Assembly: GCF_008386315.1 (NCBI RefSeq)
Contig: NZ_CP043808.1
Location: forward strand, 186,001 to 250,000
Length of the DNA stretch: 64,000 nt
Direction of reading: 5' to 3'
Origin: Serinicoccus marinus DSM 15273
GTDB lineage: Bacteria; Actinomycetota; Actinomycetes; Actinomycetales; Dermatophilaceae
The notes under the pieces were generated by a model. That model did not search any database. It worked only from the letters and a program-made list of their open reading frames with translations, and was not told the origin of the DNA. The translations under genes were made by a program, and so were the position numbers. Within the stretch, counting starts at the first letter, position 1, and each line of letters starts with the position of its first letter. Positions 26,181 to 35,997 of this stretch are shown one piece after another.

Positions 26181-26519
26181 TCAGCGCTTCTTGGCGTCCG
26201 GGTCGATCTCGTCGGCGCTCACGTAGTCGCCGGTGACGCGGTCGCGGTGCTCGCGAGCGATGCGGGTGGCCTCCTCGGCCTGCTGGTGCAGCTTGTCGGC
26301 GTGCTGCTGGGCCTCGCGCGCCTTGGCCTGCAGCTCGCGCGCCCGCTCCTCGGCGCTCTGGGCGTACGACTCGCCCGACTGCGCCTTCTCGCGCAGCCCG
26401 GCCGCCTCCTCGCGCGAGGCCGCCAGCCGCTTGTTGCGCGCGACGACCGCCCAGGCGGCCAGCGCCGCCACCACGACGACGGCGATGACGACGATCCACA
26501 CGATGGTCGAGGTGTCCAT
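26181..26519 (-). CDS. Membrane-anchored coiled-coil protein
   Basis: This 112-residue protein has an N-terminal transmembrane helix (residues 6-27, IVWIVVIAVVVVAALAAWAVVA) and a long charged helix rich in Ala, Glu, Gln and Arg (AEERARELQAKAREAQQHADKLHQQAEEA), so a coiled coil is likely. No family is recognised. The ATG at 26519 places the helix at the N-terminus; a longer in-frame start is unlikely. It is convergent with the HTH gene. Confidence 0.72.
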   Translation of the reverse strand: MDTSTIVWIVVIAVVVVAALAAWAVVARNKRLAASREEAAGLREKAQSGESYAQSAEERARELQAKAREAQQHADKLHQQAEEATRIAREHRDRVTGDYVSADEIDPDAKKR

Positions 26520-26529
26520 GACCGGCAAC

Positions 26530-29500
26530 CTAGCCGATGTGCTGCGGGACCGCTCGGCCGTCCGCTGCGTCCGCGGCACTCCGGCCGACCCGGTGCTCGG
26601 TCCAGCGTCCGGTCACCGGCGCGGTGTGGCTGACGAGCACGACCGCCCGGCCACCGCCCACCCTGTCCAACAGGCCGCCCAGGGCCCGCTGCGCCGTCGC
26701 GTCGTCGAGGTGGGCCGTCGGCTCGTCGAGCAGCACGACCGGCCGCTCCGAGAGCAGCGCCCGGGCCAGCGCGAGCCGGCTCCGCTCGCCGCCGGACAGC
26801 CCTGTGAGCGGGGTGTCGAGACCGTGCGGCAGTGTGCCGAACCAGCCACCCAGGTCGACCGCCACGACCGCGTCCAGCAGCTGCTCGTCGGTGGCGCCCG
26901 GCGCCGCCAGAACGAGGTTGGCGCGCACCGACCCGGCGAAGGCGTGCGGCTCGTCGTCGACGACGGCCAGCAGCGCTCGGGTCTGCTCCAGGTCCAGGGC
27001 ACGCACGTCCGAACCGCACCGGCACCCTTGGCCCGTGTCCGCGTCCGCGCCGGCCAGCAGGTAGTCCCCGCCGCTCGGGTCGAGGTGGCGCGCCAGCACG
27101 GCGAGGGCGGTCGACTTGCCGGCACCGTTGGGTCCGCTGAGGCGGATGCGGTCGCCCGGCTCCACGACGAGGTCCAGCAGGTGCAGGTCGGGGAGCGTGG
27201 ACCCGGCGGGGGGCCTGGCACCGGTCGCCCCGTCCACGGCCGCGCCGGCCGCACCGCCCGCCCGGGGCGCCCACCGGGCCGAGGCCCCGCGCAGCTCCAG
27301 CACGGGCGGTGCGGGTGGCACCGGGGTGGTGCCCCGGCCGGCGACGGCCGGCTCCTGACCGACGAGCGCCTCCAGGCGTGCCCCCGCCGACCGCGCGCGG
27401 GCCCGGGCGCCCGCCACCTCGGGCAGGCCGGCCCAGGCGTCGGCCAGCGCGAGCGGCACCAGCGCGACGAGCGCGGCGTAGGGCCCGCTCAGCGTCCCTT
27501 CCGCCCGCGCCCCCCAGGCGAGCAGCCCCACGAGCGTCGCGGTGACGGCCACGATGAGCCACGTGACGGCGAGCCCGGCCGCCCGGGCCCGGGTGAGCCG
27601 GGCCTCGCTGCGCCGCTGCGCCGCCTCCGCCCGCAGCACCGGGGCGACCAGCCCCCGGTGCCCGCCCACGGTCCCGGCGACGGCCTGCACCGCGAGCAGG
27701 TTCGCGACCAGGGCGGTGACCCGGTCCCGGACCTCGCCGCGCTGCGCCACGGCGGCGTCCTGCGCGGGGCGCTCCACGGCATACCCGAGGACGGTGAGGA
27801 GGGCGACGAGGAGACCACCGGCGGCCACGACGAGACCCGCGACCGGCAGGTGCCAGCCCGCGATGGCCGCCCCGACGAGGGTGGCGAGGAGGGTGGACCA
27901 GGCGGGCACGCTCACCCGCACGTGCTCGTCGACGACGTCCTCGAGGTCGCGGGCGGCGGCGGTGAGCACCTGCCCGCGGCTGCGCCGCCCCAGCCGGGCG
28001 GGGGTGAGCGGGATGAGCGCGGCGTAGAGGTCGGCCCGGCGCGGGACAGGTCGTCGAGGGCCACGTCGTGGCTGACCACGCGCTCGGCGTAGCGGAACAC
28101 CGGCCGGAAGATGCCGAACGCCCGCACCCCGACGATCGCCACGAGCAGGGTCAGCACCACGGGCATGGTCGAGGCCTGCACGATGAGCCACCCCGAGGTC
28201 GCGGTCAGCGCCACCCCGCAGCCGACCGACGCACCGCCCAGGAGGCAGGCCAGCGCGAGCCCACGCGCGCCGCGCGGGGTGCGCAGGGGCGCGACCTCAC
28301 CGGGTCGTCGACCGTCGGCCGGCTCCTGGTCAGCCCCGGTCGGGTGGGGTGCCGCGACCGGGTCGGTCGGACGGCCGGCCTGCGGAGCGGGGGTCGCAGC
28401 GGTCGTCCCACCCCGACGGCCGGCCTGCGGAGCCGGGTCCGCAGCGGCCGGCTCACCCCGATGGCCGTCCAGCGGAGCCGACGCCGCGGCGGCGTCGAGG
28501 CGCCACCGGTCGTCCGCGAGCGCGGCCAGGTAGCAGTCGTGGGTCACGACGACGAGCCGACGCGTGTGGGCGAGCCCGGTGATGACCTGATGCAGGACGG
28601 GTATGCCGTCCACCGCCACGTTGGCCGTCGGCTCGTCCAGCAGGAGCAGCGGCACCGGGGAGAGGGTGGCGCGGGCGAGGGCGAGCCGGGCCCGCTGACC
28701 GGCCGACAGGCCGAACCCGTCGTCCCCGAGCCGGGTGTCCAGCCCGTGCCGGTCAGCCAGCTGCGCCCACAGCCCGACCTCGGTCAGCGCCGCGGTCATC
28801 GCGGCGTCGGTCGCGTCCGGGGCGGCGGTCGCGAGGTTGTCGCGCACGGTGCCCGGCAGCAGCAGCGGCCGCTGCGTCGCCAGGTGCGCCGCGGGGGCGC
28901 TGACCGTCCCGGACGCGGGGGTGCGCAGCCCCGCGAGCAGCTCCAGCACCGTCGTCTTGCCGGCCCCGCTGGGCCCGGTCAGCACGGTCAGGCCGGGCCC
29001 GGACGACGTCGTGAGGGTCAGCCCCTCCAGGGTGCGGACCCGGCCGGGGTGGGCGTAGGAAACCTCGGTGAGCCCGATGGGCCGCCCGGCCGGTGTCGCC
29101 GGACGGGCATCACGGGCACGACGGGCCTCCCCCAGCACCCCGTCGTCGGCCAGCTCCTGCAGCACCTGCGCCCCGTCGGCGGCGTTGTGGAACTCGGCGC
29201 CGACCCGGCGGACCGGCCAGTACGCCTCGGGCGCCAGCAGGATCGCGGTGAGCCCGACGACGAGGTCCATCCCGCCGTGCGCCAGCCGCAGCCCGACCGC
29301 CACCGCCACCATCGCCACCGAGATCGTCGCCAGCAGCTCCAGCGCGGCCGTCGACAGGAAGGCCGTCCGCAGCGTGGCGACGCTCGCCCGCCGGTGCCGC
29401 TCCCCGACCTCGCGCACCACGTCCACCTGCGCTCGCGCCCGCCCGTAGGCCACCAGCGTCGGCAGGCCCCGCATCACGTCGAGGAAGTGCCCGGCCAGCA

Positions 29501-30071
29501 GCTCCATCGCGCCCCACCGCCGCTGCGTCTCATCGCGCGTGTGCATGCCGATGAGCGCCGCGAAGACCGGCAGCAGCGGCAGCGTCAGCACGACGATGAG
29601 CGCGCTCCACGGGTCCACCACCACGAGGGCGACCAGCGCCAGCGCCGGCACCACGGCCGCGGTGACGAGCGCGGGGAGGTAGCGGGCGACATACGGCTCG
29701 AGGGCGGAGACCCCGTCGGTGGCGCGGGTGAGCGCGACCTCGGTGCCCGGCCGCCCCTCCACCGGCCGCGCCAGCCAGTGCCGCAGCAGCGCCTCCCGCA
29801 CGATCCCGACCACGCGCAGCCCGGCGCGCCGGGCGACCAGCTCGCCCGCGCCGGCGAGCAGCCCGCGCGTCACCAGCAGCGCGACCAGCCAGCCGAGGTA
29901 TGCCGTGAGTTCCTCGCGCTCGCCCCGCACCACCGCGCCGACGACGAGGGCGAGGGTCACCGCCTGCGCGATCGCGACGACCCCCGAGAGGACGCCGACG
30001 ACGGACAGCGAGGCCACCGGGCCGCGGGTCGCCGGGAGGGCCCGCAGCAGGTCGGGGTCGAAGGGTCGCAC
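26530..30071 (-). CDS. cydDC: CydD-CydC fusion: thiol/reductant ABC exporter for cytochrome bd assembly, 1-base deletion
   Basis: This protein has about 1,180 residues after correction. The first half (CydD) has a six-helix domain and an ATPase with [33 protein letters not shown] and [13 protein letters not shown] Pro/Ala-rich linker leads into CydC, with helices from [18 protein letters not shown] onward and an ATPase with [34 protein letters not shown] and [12 protein letters not shown]. Single-gene CydDC fusions are known in streptomycetes. The frame breaks near 28040, where TCCCGCGCCGG needs one more G for [15 protein letters not shown]. The GTG start is preceded by GACACT 6 nt upstream. 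It acts with cydAB just upstream. Confidence 0.9.
28373..28490 (-). repeat. 45-bp tandem repeats encoding the CydD-CydC linker
   Basis: Two copies of a 45-bp unit beginning GGCCGGCCTGCGGAGC (28373-28417, 28418-28462) and a degenerate third encode 15-residue repeats with PAPQAGR in the linker joining the CydD and CydC halves. The period is a multiple of three, so copy number can change without breaking the frame. Confidence 0.75.
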
Positions 30072-30139
30072 CGGCTCAGTGTCGCTGGTCGTGCGGGCGC
30101 GCAGGCACGGGGCTCCACGCCCGCCGTCGCTGCCTCACG

Positions 30140-31237
30140 TCAGCGGCCCGCCCCGACCTGGTCGCCCTCCACGACGGCGGCGTGGTGCACCTGCGTCGGG
30201 ATGTGGTGCCCCGAGACCCGCTTGCGGAAGGTCCAGTAGCTCCAGGAGGTGTAGATCAGCATGATGGGGGTGAAGACCAGCGCGACGACGGTCATGATGC
30301 CCAGCGTCTTCTGGCTCGAGCTGGCGTTCTGTGTGGTCAGCGACCACGCCGGGTCCAGGCTGGAGGGCATCACGTCGGGGAAGAGCGCCAGGAAGAGCGA
30401 GGCGGTGGCCAGCCCGATCGCGGCGAAGGTGCCGGTGAAGGCCCATCCCTCCCGACCGCGCCCGGCCATCAGCAGGCCCCCGACGAGGCTGGCCGCGGCG
30501 ATGCCGGTGACCGCCCATGACAGACCCGATCCGCTGCGTGCCTGCAGGATCGCGAGCCAGGCCACGGCTAGCACCGCGGCGACCAGACCGAGCCGGATTG
30601 CCAGGGCGCGGGCGTCGTGGCGCAGCTGCCCGTCGGTCTTGAGCGCGACGAAGAGTGCGCCGTGGGTGAGGAAGAGGGTGAGCGTGGTGAGCCCGCCGAG
30701 CAGCGCGACCGGTCCGAGGAGGTTCCAGAAGCCGCCGACATACTCCATGTCCGCGTCGATCGGCACGCCACTGACGATGTTGGTGAAGGCGACACCCCAC
30801 AGCAGCGCGGGGACGAAGGACCCCACGACGACCATCGTGTCCATCCGCGCGCGCCATGCGGCCGAGTCGACCTTGCCGCGGTACTCCAGCCCGATGCCGC
30901 GCAGGATGAGGCCCACGAGGATGAGCAGCAGCGGGAGGTAGAACCCGGAGAAGAGGGTGGCGTACCAGTGGGGGAAGGCGGCGAAGATCGCGCCGCCGGC
31001 CGTCAGCAGCCACACCTCGTTGCCGTCCCAGAAGGGGCCGATCGCCGAGAGCATCTGCCGCTTGCGCGTCTCGCCGGTATGCGCGGTCGCACCGTCGGCG
31101 GACGCCACGTCGGCCCCGGGCTCGTCGCGGCCGAGGACGGGCAGCAGCATGCCGACGCCGTAGTCGAAGCCCTCGAGGCAGAAGTAGCCGATCCACAGGA
31201 CGGCGATGAGGATGAACCAGATCGTGCTGAGCTCCAT
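30140..31237 (-). CDS. cydB: Cytochrome bd ubiquinol oxidase subunit II
   Basis: This 365-residue integral membrane subunit begins MELSTIWFILIAVLWIGYFCLEGFDYGVGMLLPVLG, the family-defining start with the buried Glu and Asp. GPFWDGNEVWLLTAGGAIFAAFPHWYATLFSGFYLPLLLIL and GVAFTNIVSGVPID follow. Eight or nine helices are predicted. It forms the terminal oxidase with CydA (15-bp gap), reducing oxygen with quinol at high affinity. Confidence 0.95.
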   Translation of the reverse strand: MELSTIWFILIAVLWIGYFCLEGFDYGVGMLLPVLGRDEPGADVASADGATAHTGETRKRQMLSAIGPFWDGNEVWLLTAGGAIFAAFPHWYATLFSGFYLPLLLILVGLILRGIGLEYRGKVDSAAWRARMDTMVVVGSFVPALLWGVAFTNIVSGVPIDADMEYVGGFWNLLGPVALLGGLTTLTLFLTHGALFVALKTDGQLRHDARALAIRLGLVAAVLAVAWLAILQARSGSGLSWAVTGIAAASLVGGLLMAGRGREGWAFTGTFAAIGLATASLFLALFPDVMPSSLDPAWSLTTQNASSSQKTLGIMTVVALVFTPIMLIYTSWSYWTFRKRVSGHHIPTQVHHAAVVEGDQVGAGR

Positions 31238-31252
31238 GATGTTCGTCCTGAC

Positions 31253-32716
31253 TCAGTAGGTGAAGACGTAGGCGTCGTCGTCGTCGCGGGTGCGGGGGTC
31301 GTAGGACGCGTCCTCGGGGACCTGCTCGGCGTCCGCCCTGCCGTAGCGCAGGGTGAGCCCGACCTCGACCACGGCCAGCGCGCCGTAGAGCAACGTGAAG
31401 ACGATCATCGACGTGAGGACCTCGCCCGCGCTGACACCGGGCGAGACGCCGGTCTGGGTGGTCATCAGCCCCATGACGAGCCACGGCTGGCGCCCCATCT
31501 CGGTGAAGATCCACCCGAAGGAGTTGGCCAGCAGCGGCAGGAAGAGGACGGCGACACCGGCATACCCCCAGACCCGGTGGCTCATCCGCGGCTCGTCGGT
31601 GTCGCTGCCCTTGCCGCGCAGCACCCACAGGACGGCGGCGGCGATGGCCATCGCGGCGAAGCCCAGGCCCATCATCAGCCGGAAGGTCCAGTAGGTGACC
31701 GGGATCACCGGGCGGTAGTCCTCGGCTGCGGTGAGCTCGGACCCGGCATAGGTCAGCTCGTAGCGCTCCTGGATGTGGTCGATGCCCTCGACCCCGCCGT
31801 CGAAGGCGCCGGTGGCGAGGTAGGAGAGCAGCTTGGGCACGGTGAGCGCCCAGACCTCCTCGCCGCCGTCCAGGGTGCCCACGGTGATGATCGAGAAGGG
31901 GGCGCCCTCGCCCTCGGGGACGTCCTCGTAGAGCGCCTCGGCGGCCGCCATCTTCATCGGCTGCACCTCGGTCATCACCTTCCCCTGCAGGTCACCGGTG
32001 CCGATGACGCCGATCGAGGCGACGAGCACGGTGATCGCGCCGAGCTTGGCGCCCTTGCGGTACATCGGCTTGTCGGCCGCCGGCGTCGCCGCCCGCCACA
32101 GGTGCCAGAGGGCGAAGGCCAGCACGAAGCCGCCGCCGGTCATGTAGGCGGCGGTGATGACGTGCGGGAAGGTGACGAGCTGGACCGGGTTGGTCAGGAC
32201 GGCGAGGAAGTCGGTGAGCTCGGCTCGCCCGGTCTGCGGGTTGAGCTCGTAGCCGACCGGGTTCTGCATGAAGGAGTTGGCGGCGAGGATGAAGTAGGCC
32301 GACAGCACGGTGCCGATGTGCACCAGCCAGATGCACGCGGCGTGGAGCTTCTCCGGGATCCGTCCCCAGCCGAAGATCCACAGACCCAGGAAGGTGGACT
32401 CCAGGAAGAAGGCGAGCAGGGCCTCGATCGCGAGCGGCGCACCGAAGATGTCGCCGACGAAGCGGGAGTAGTCCGACCAGTTCATCCCGAACTGGAACTC
32501 CTGCACGATACCGGTGACCAGCCCGAGCGCGAAGTTGATGGTGAAGAGCTTGCCGAAGAACTTCGTCAGCCGCAGCCACTGCGGGTTGCGGGTGCGCATC
32601 CACTGCGTCTGCATGATGGCCACGAGCAGGGACAGCCCGATCGTGATCGGCACGAAGAAGTAGTGGTAGACGGTCGTGATGCCGAACTGCCAGCGGGCGA
32701 GATCGAGTGCTTCCAC
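31253..32716 (-). CDS. cydA: Cytochrome bd ubiquinol oxidase subunit I
   Basis: This 487-residue haem-bearing subunit begins MEALDLARWQFGITTVYHYFF with the haem ligand His18 (His19 in E. coli). LALVTGIVQEFQFGMNW-like and ESTFLGLWIFGWGRIPEKLH segments follow, and near the end GWIFTEMGRQPWLVMGLM. The Q-loop is short, as in Gram-positive enzymes. A TATGCT box lies about 40 nt upstream on the same strand. I saw no Rex or CRP-type site in the 85-bp upstream gap. Confidence 0.95.
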   Translation of the reverse strand: MEALDLARWQFGITTVYHYFFVPITIGLSLLVAIMQTQWMRTRNPQWLRLTKFFGKLFTINFALGLVTGIVQEFQFGMNWSDYSRFVGDIFGAPLAIEALLAFFLESTFLGLWIFGWGRIPEKLHAACIWLVHIGTVLSAYFILAANSFMQNPVGYELNPQTGRAELTDFLAVLTNPVQLVTFPHVITAAYMTGGGFVLAFALWHLWRAATPAADKPMYRKGAKLGAITVLVASIGVIGTGDLQGKVMTEVQPMKMAAAEALYEDVPEGEGAPFSIITVGTLDGGEEVWALTVPKLLSYLATGAFDGGVEGIDHIQERYELTYAGSELTAAEDYRPVIPVTYWTFRLMMGLGFAAMAIAAAVLWVLRGKGSDTDEPRMSHRVWGYAGVAVLFLPLLANSFGWIFTEMGRQPWLVMGLMTTQTGVSPGVSAGEVLTSMIVFTLLYGALAVVEVGLTLRYGRADAEQVPEDASYDPRTRDDDDAYVFTY

Positions 32717-32801
32717 GGGAGCCTCTGGGGGTGGGAGGGAGAACTACGTGACGTCGTACAGCATACGGTGCGTCGCCCCGGTCGACCTCCCTGGGGTCGG
32801 C

Positions 32802-33659
32802 TCAGCTGAACGTGAGAAACCCCACGACGGCGGCGGGCAGCGCCAGCGTCACCAGCGCCAGGAGGGTAACGGCGACGCGGGTGTGCCAGGGCGCCGGCGG
32901 GTGCGCCAGCAGACGAACCCGAGCGGTCACCTCGGGCGTGCCGGTCGCGGCCATGGCGACCAGCGCGCGGGCGAGGTCGGTCGGGCCGGTGCGCTGCTCG
33001 GCGATCCGGTCCGCCAGAGCCTCCGCCAGCAGATGCACCTCGGCCAGGGCAGCGGGCACCCGGAGCGGCTCGGGCACCGCCTCGTGCAGCACGGTGAACA
33101 GCTCCAGCAGCAGGTCGTGGCGTGCGTCGAGGTGCCCCTGCTCGTGCGCCAGGACGGCGCGCAGCTCGGCTGCCCCGAGCCGATCGAGGGCGGCGCTGGT
33201 GAGGACGATGCGGTCGCCGCGGCCCGGGAGGCAGTAGGCGCTGGGGTTGCCCTGGGCGAGGACGGTGACGTCGGGTCGGGTGATGCCGGAGGCGGCGCGG
33301 GCCGGGTCGCCCGCGAGGTGCTCTCCGACGAGGTCCACCAGCTCGCGGTGCTGGGCACGGCGGCGCCGCAGGTCGGTGCCGACCCGGTGTCCCGAGAGGA
33401 GCAACCGGACGAGCATGACGCCGGAGAGCGACAGGGCGAGGCCGAGGAGCAGCGGCTGGGACAGGCCGGTGGTGAGGACCGCGACCGGGGCGGCGAGCAG
33501 GGCGCACAGCACCCCGGCCAGGCTCACCGACTGCCACAGCAGCAGGGCAGGTCCCGGCATGGAGCGCAGGGCGGTCCATGCGGGCAGCACCCGCGGGGCG
33601 AGCAGGACGAGCGCGAGCGCCGCGAGGACGACCGACGCGGTGAGCAGCGGGCCGGTCAC
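32802..33659 (-). CDS. M56-family (BlaR1-like) membrane metallopeptidase
   Basis: This 285-residue protein has four hydrophobic segments and the zinc motif HEQGH within ELRAVLAHEQGHLDARHD, preceded by PSAYCLPGRGDRIVLTSAALDRLG, typical of the gluzincin domain of BlaR1/MecR1. It lacks a penicillin-binding sensor domain. It lies 12 bp downstream of a BlaI-type repressor gene, the usual repressor-protease pair in which the peptidase inactivates the repressor. Confidence 0.88.
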   Translation of the reverse strand: MTGPLLTASVVLAALALVLLAPRVLPAWTALRSMPGPALLLWQSVSLAGVLCALLAAPVAVLTTGLSQPLLLGLALSLSGVMLVRLLLSGHRVGTDLRRRRAQHRELVDLVGEHLAGDPARAASGITRPDVTVLAQGNPSAYCLPGRGDRIVLTSAALDRLGAAELRAVLAHEQGHLDARHDLLLELFTVLHEAVPEPLRVPAALAEVHLLAEALADRIAEQRTGPTDLARALVAMAATGTPEVTARVRLLAHPPAPWHTRVAVTLLALVTLALPAAVVGFLTFS

Positions 33660-33671
33660 GGCGGGGTGCGG

Positions 33672-34061
33672 TCAGGCGCGGCGGCGCTCGACCTCGGCCA
33701 GGGCGGCGCGCAGGTCGTCGAGCTCGCCCGGGCTGGCGTCGTCGAGGAAGTGCAGCATCGCCGCGGTGCGGTCGGCCTGCACCGTGTCCAGGGCCGAGCG
33801 CAGCGCGGTCGCCGCCAGCTCCTCCCGGCTGGCTGCGGCGGAGTAGCGCCAGGCCCGCCCGTCCCGGGTGCGGTCGGCCACGCCCTTCTTGGCCAGTCGG
33901 TCCAGCACCGTCATGTCGGTGGTGTAGGCCAGCTCCTTGTCGTGCTCGCGCCGCGCCAGGTGGTCGATGACATCCCGGACGGACAGGTCCGGACCCTCCG
34001 ACCAGAGGATCTCCATGACCACCCGCTCGAGGTCACCGAGGGAGGCGCTGCGAAGGGGCAT
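33672..34061 (-). CDS. BlaI/MecI/CopY-family transcriptional repressor
   Basis: This 129-residue winged-helix protein begins LGDLERVVMEILWSEGPDLSVRDVIDHL, followed by the recognition region TTDMTVLDRLAKKGVADRTRDGRAWRY, both typical of BlaI. The C-terminal helix serves dimerisation and proteolytic control. Its partner peptidase gene is next. The pair sits directly upstream of cydAB on the same strand. No beta-lactamase gene is visible in the window. Confidence 0.92.
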   Translation of the reverse strand: MPLRSASLGDLERVVMEILWSEGPDLSVRDVIDHLARREHDKELAYTTDMTVLDRLAKKGVADRTRDGRAWRYSAAASREELAATALRSALDTVQADRTAAMLHFLDDASPGELDDLRAALAEVERRRA

Positions 34062-34106
34062 GTCCTCGAGGATACGCCCCGAACCCGGACGCCACCCCTC
34101 GTTCCT

Positions 34107-34150
34107 GCACCGGACGCGTGCTCAGGCTGCACCGGACGCGTGCTCGGGTC
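34107..34150. repeat. Two 22-bp tandem repeats
   Basis: GCACCGGACGCGTGCTCAGGCT (34107-34128) is followed at once by a copy with four changes at its end (34129-34150) and the beginning of a third. They fill most of the 103-bp gap between galE and the blaI-type gene. Confidence 0.75.
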
Positions 34151-34164
34151 GCACCGGTATGCCG

Positions 34165-35190
34165 TCAGTCCGGGTAGCCCTGCGGGTTCGCCTGCTGCCA
34201 CCGCCACGTGTCGGCGCACATGTCCTCCACCGACCGGGTCGCCCGCCAGCCGAGCTCGGACTCCGCGAGCGAGGGGTCGGCATACGAGCTGGCGATGTCA
34301 CCCGGCCGGCGCGCGACGACGTCGTACGGGATCTCCCGCCCGTTGGCACGCTCGAACGCCGACACGAGCTCGAGCACGGAGGTGCCGCGTCCGGTGCCGA
34401 GGTTCCACACCGACAGCGGTCGGTCGTGCGTGCTGATCCACTCGAGCGCCGCGACGTGGCCCTCGGCGAGGTCCTCGACGTGGATGTAGTCGCGCACGCC
34501 GGTCCCGTCGACGGTGTCGTAGTCGTCGCCGAAGACCGAGAGCCGCTCCCGCCGCCCGACGGCGACCTGGGCGATGAAGGGCATGAGGTTGTTGGGGATG
34601 TCGCTCGGGTCCTCGCCGATCCGCCCCGAGGGGTGTGCACCGACCGGGTTGAAGTAGCGCAGCAGCGCGACCTTGAGCTGCGGGTAGGCGTGGGTCACGT
34701 CGCGCAGGATCTGCTCGTTCATGACCTTGGTCCAGCCGTAGGGGTTGGTCGCCGACGTCGGCAGCCCCTCGGTCATCGGCACCGGCGCGTCCTCGCCGTA
34801 GACCGTGGCGCTGGAGGAGAAGACGAGGTAGGGCACGTCCCGGGTGACCATCGCCTCCACGAGCCGCAGCGTCGCGCCGATGTTGTTGCGGTAGTAGTCG
34901 ATCGGCTTCTCCACCGACTCGCCGACCGCCTTGAACGCCGCGAAGTGGATCACTGCGTCGAAGGACTCCTGCCCGAGCAGCGAGTCGAGCTTGTCGCCGT
35001 CGGCGAGGTCGAAGGCGTGCACCGGGACGGGTATGCCCGCCAGCTCCTCCAGGCGCGGGGTCACCGAGGGCTTGCTGTTGGAGAAGTCGTCGACGACGAC
35101 GACCTCGTGCCCGGCCCGGGCCAGAGCGATGACGGTGTGGGACCCGATGTATCCGGCACCGCCGGTGACGAGGACGCGCATACCGCTCAT
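34165..35190 (-). CDS. galE: UDP-glucose 4-epimerase
   Basis: This 341-residue SDR-type epimerase interconverts UDP-glucose and UDP-galactose. It has the NAD-binding start RVLVTGGAGYIGSHTVIALARAGHEVVVVDDFSN, then VIHFAAFKAVGES, LVFSSSATVYGE, the catalytic YGWTKVMNE, and LRYFNPVGAHPSG. These are all GalE hallmarks. The start at 35190 is used because GGATCT lies 6 nt upstream; ATG 35181 (MRVLVTGG) is the alternative. It probably supplies sugars for envelope polysaccharide. Confidence 0.95.
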   Translation of the reverse strand: MSGMRVLVTGGAGYIGSHTVIALARAGHEVVVVDDFSNSKPSVTPRLEELAGIPVPVHAFDLADGDKLDSLLGQESFDAVIHFAAFKAVGESVEKPIDYYRNNIGATLRLVEAMVTRDVPYLVFSSSATVYGEDAPVPMTEGLPTSATNPYGWTKVMNEQILRDVTHAYPQLKVALLRYFNPVGAHPSGRIGEDPSDIPNNLMPFIAQVAVGRRERLSVFGDDYDTVDGTGVRDYIHVEDLAEGHVAALEWISTHDRPLSVWNLGTGRGTSVLELVSAFERANGREIPYDVVARRPGDIASSYADPSLAESELGWRATRSVEDMCADTWRWQQANPQGYPD

Positions 35191-35230
35191 GCTGTCAGAT
35201 CCCGGGCGCGCGACCGCCCGGACGCCGGGG

Positions 35231-35833
35231 TCAGGGCTTGAGCAGGCGCGGACTGACCGGGGCCTTCGGGTAGCCGGAGACCACCACGGCGCTCACGGCG
35301 ATGTCGTGCACCGCGCGCTGCTTCGGGTCGCGGAACGGCCACAGCACGCTGATGAGGAAGAAGATGCCGACGGTGAAGAGGCTGAGCAGGCCCAGGAGCC
35401 CGCCGCGCACGAGGCCCACGAACCCGCCCAGCGGCGACCCGTCGGCCTCGCGGACGACCTTGAGCCCGAGCAGGGCCTTGCCGGGCGACTGACCCTTCGA
35501 GCCGTTGAGCCAGGCGAGGTAGCCGAGCGAGGCGAGCCAGGCGAACCCGGCGAGGTCCTCGAGCGGCTCGACGATGCCGCCGACCACACCCAGGACGACG
35601 AGGACCCCGAAGAGGAGGCACCAGTCGAGCAGCGTCGCGGCGACCCGCTCACCCCAGTCGGCGTAGCGCAGCTGCGGCGGCGGTGCCGGCCGGGTGGGCG
35701 GCGTGTCCTCGGGCTGGCCGTAGGCCGACGTCGGCGACCAGGCCGGGATCGGGGGAACGTCCCACGGCGCGGCGTCGGTGGGGCCGGTGAGGTGGTCGCG
35801 CTCGCGGTCCGGTGGCGGCGGTGCCCAGCTCAT
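35231..35833 (-). CDS. RDD-family membrane protein
   Basis: This 200-residue protein has a Pro-rich N-terminus (MSWAPPPPDRERDHL...) and then the RDD core: LRYADWGERVAATLLDWCLLFGVLVVLG, AWLNGSKGQSPGKALLGLKVVREADG and RDPKQRAVHDIAVSAVVV. It has three to four helices. A GGAG ribosome site precedes the ATG at 35833. The function of RDD proteins is mostly unknown, and sodium-proton exchange has been shown for some. It ends 40 bp before galE. Confidence 0.85.
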   Translation of the reverse strand: MSWAPPPPDRERDHLTGPTDAAPWDVPPIPAWSPTSAYGQPEDTPPTRPAPPPQLRYADWGERVAATLLDWCLLFGVLVVLGVVGGIVEPLEDLAGFAWLASLGYLAWLNGSKGQSPGKALLGLKVVREADGSPLGGFVGLVRGGLLGLLSLFTVGIFFLISVLWPFRDPKQRAVHDIAVSAVVVSGYPKAPVSPRLLKP

Positions 35834-35923
35834 GGTGTCTCCTCTGCCCTGCGCCGGTCGGTCGCCGGGAGCACGGGCCCGGCGGTTCCAGGGTATGACG
35901 CCGCGCCGCCGCTGTCGGCTCCG

Positions 35924-35965
35924 ACAACCTGCCCTACGGCGCGAGCAAGGGAGCCCTCGACCGCC
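35924..35965 (+). repeat. 42-bp duplicate of SDR active-site coding segment
   Basis: This segment matches 36961-37002 at 41 of 42 bases. The copy encodes NLPYGASKGALDR, the Tyr-x-x-x-Lys active site of the SDR gene 1 kb downstream, but here it is preceded in frame by a stop at 35896 and has no start. It lies just upstream of the deaminase start. It is probably a remnant of a second SDR gene or a duplication scar. Confidence 0.8.
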
Positions 35966-35997
35966 ACGTCGCACGGGCGGCGAACTACGGTGGGCGG

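Noticed and set aside
32717..32801. Rex- or CRP-type operator upstream of cydA
   Set aside because: No TTGTGAA-N4-TTCACAA or TGTGA-N6-TCACA match was seen; only a weak TACG...CGTA pair is present.
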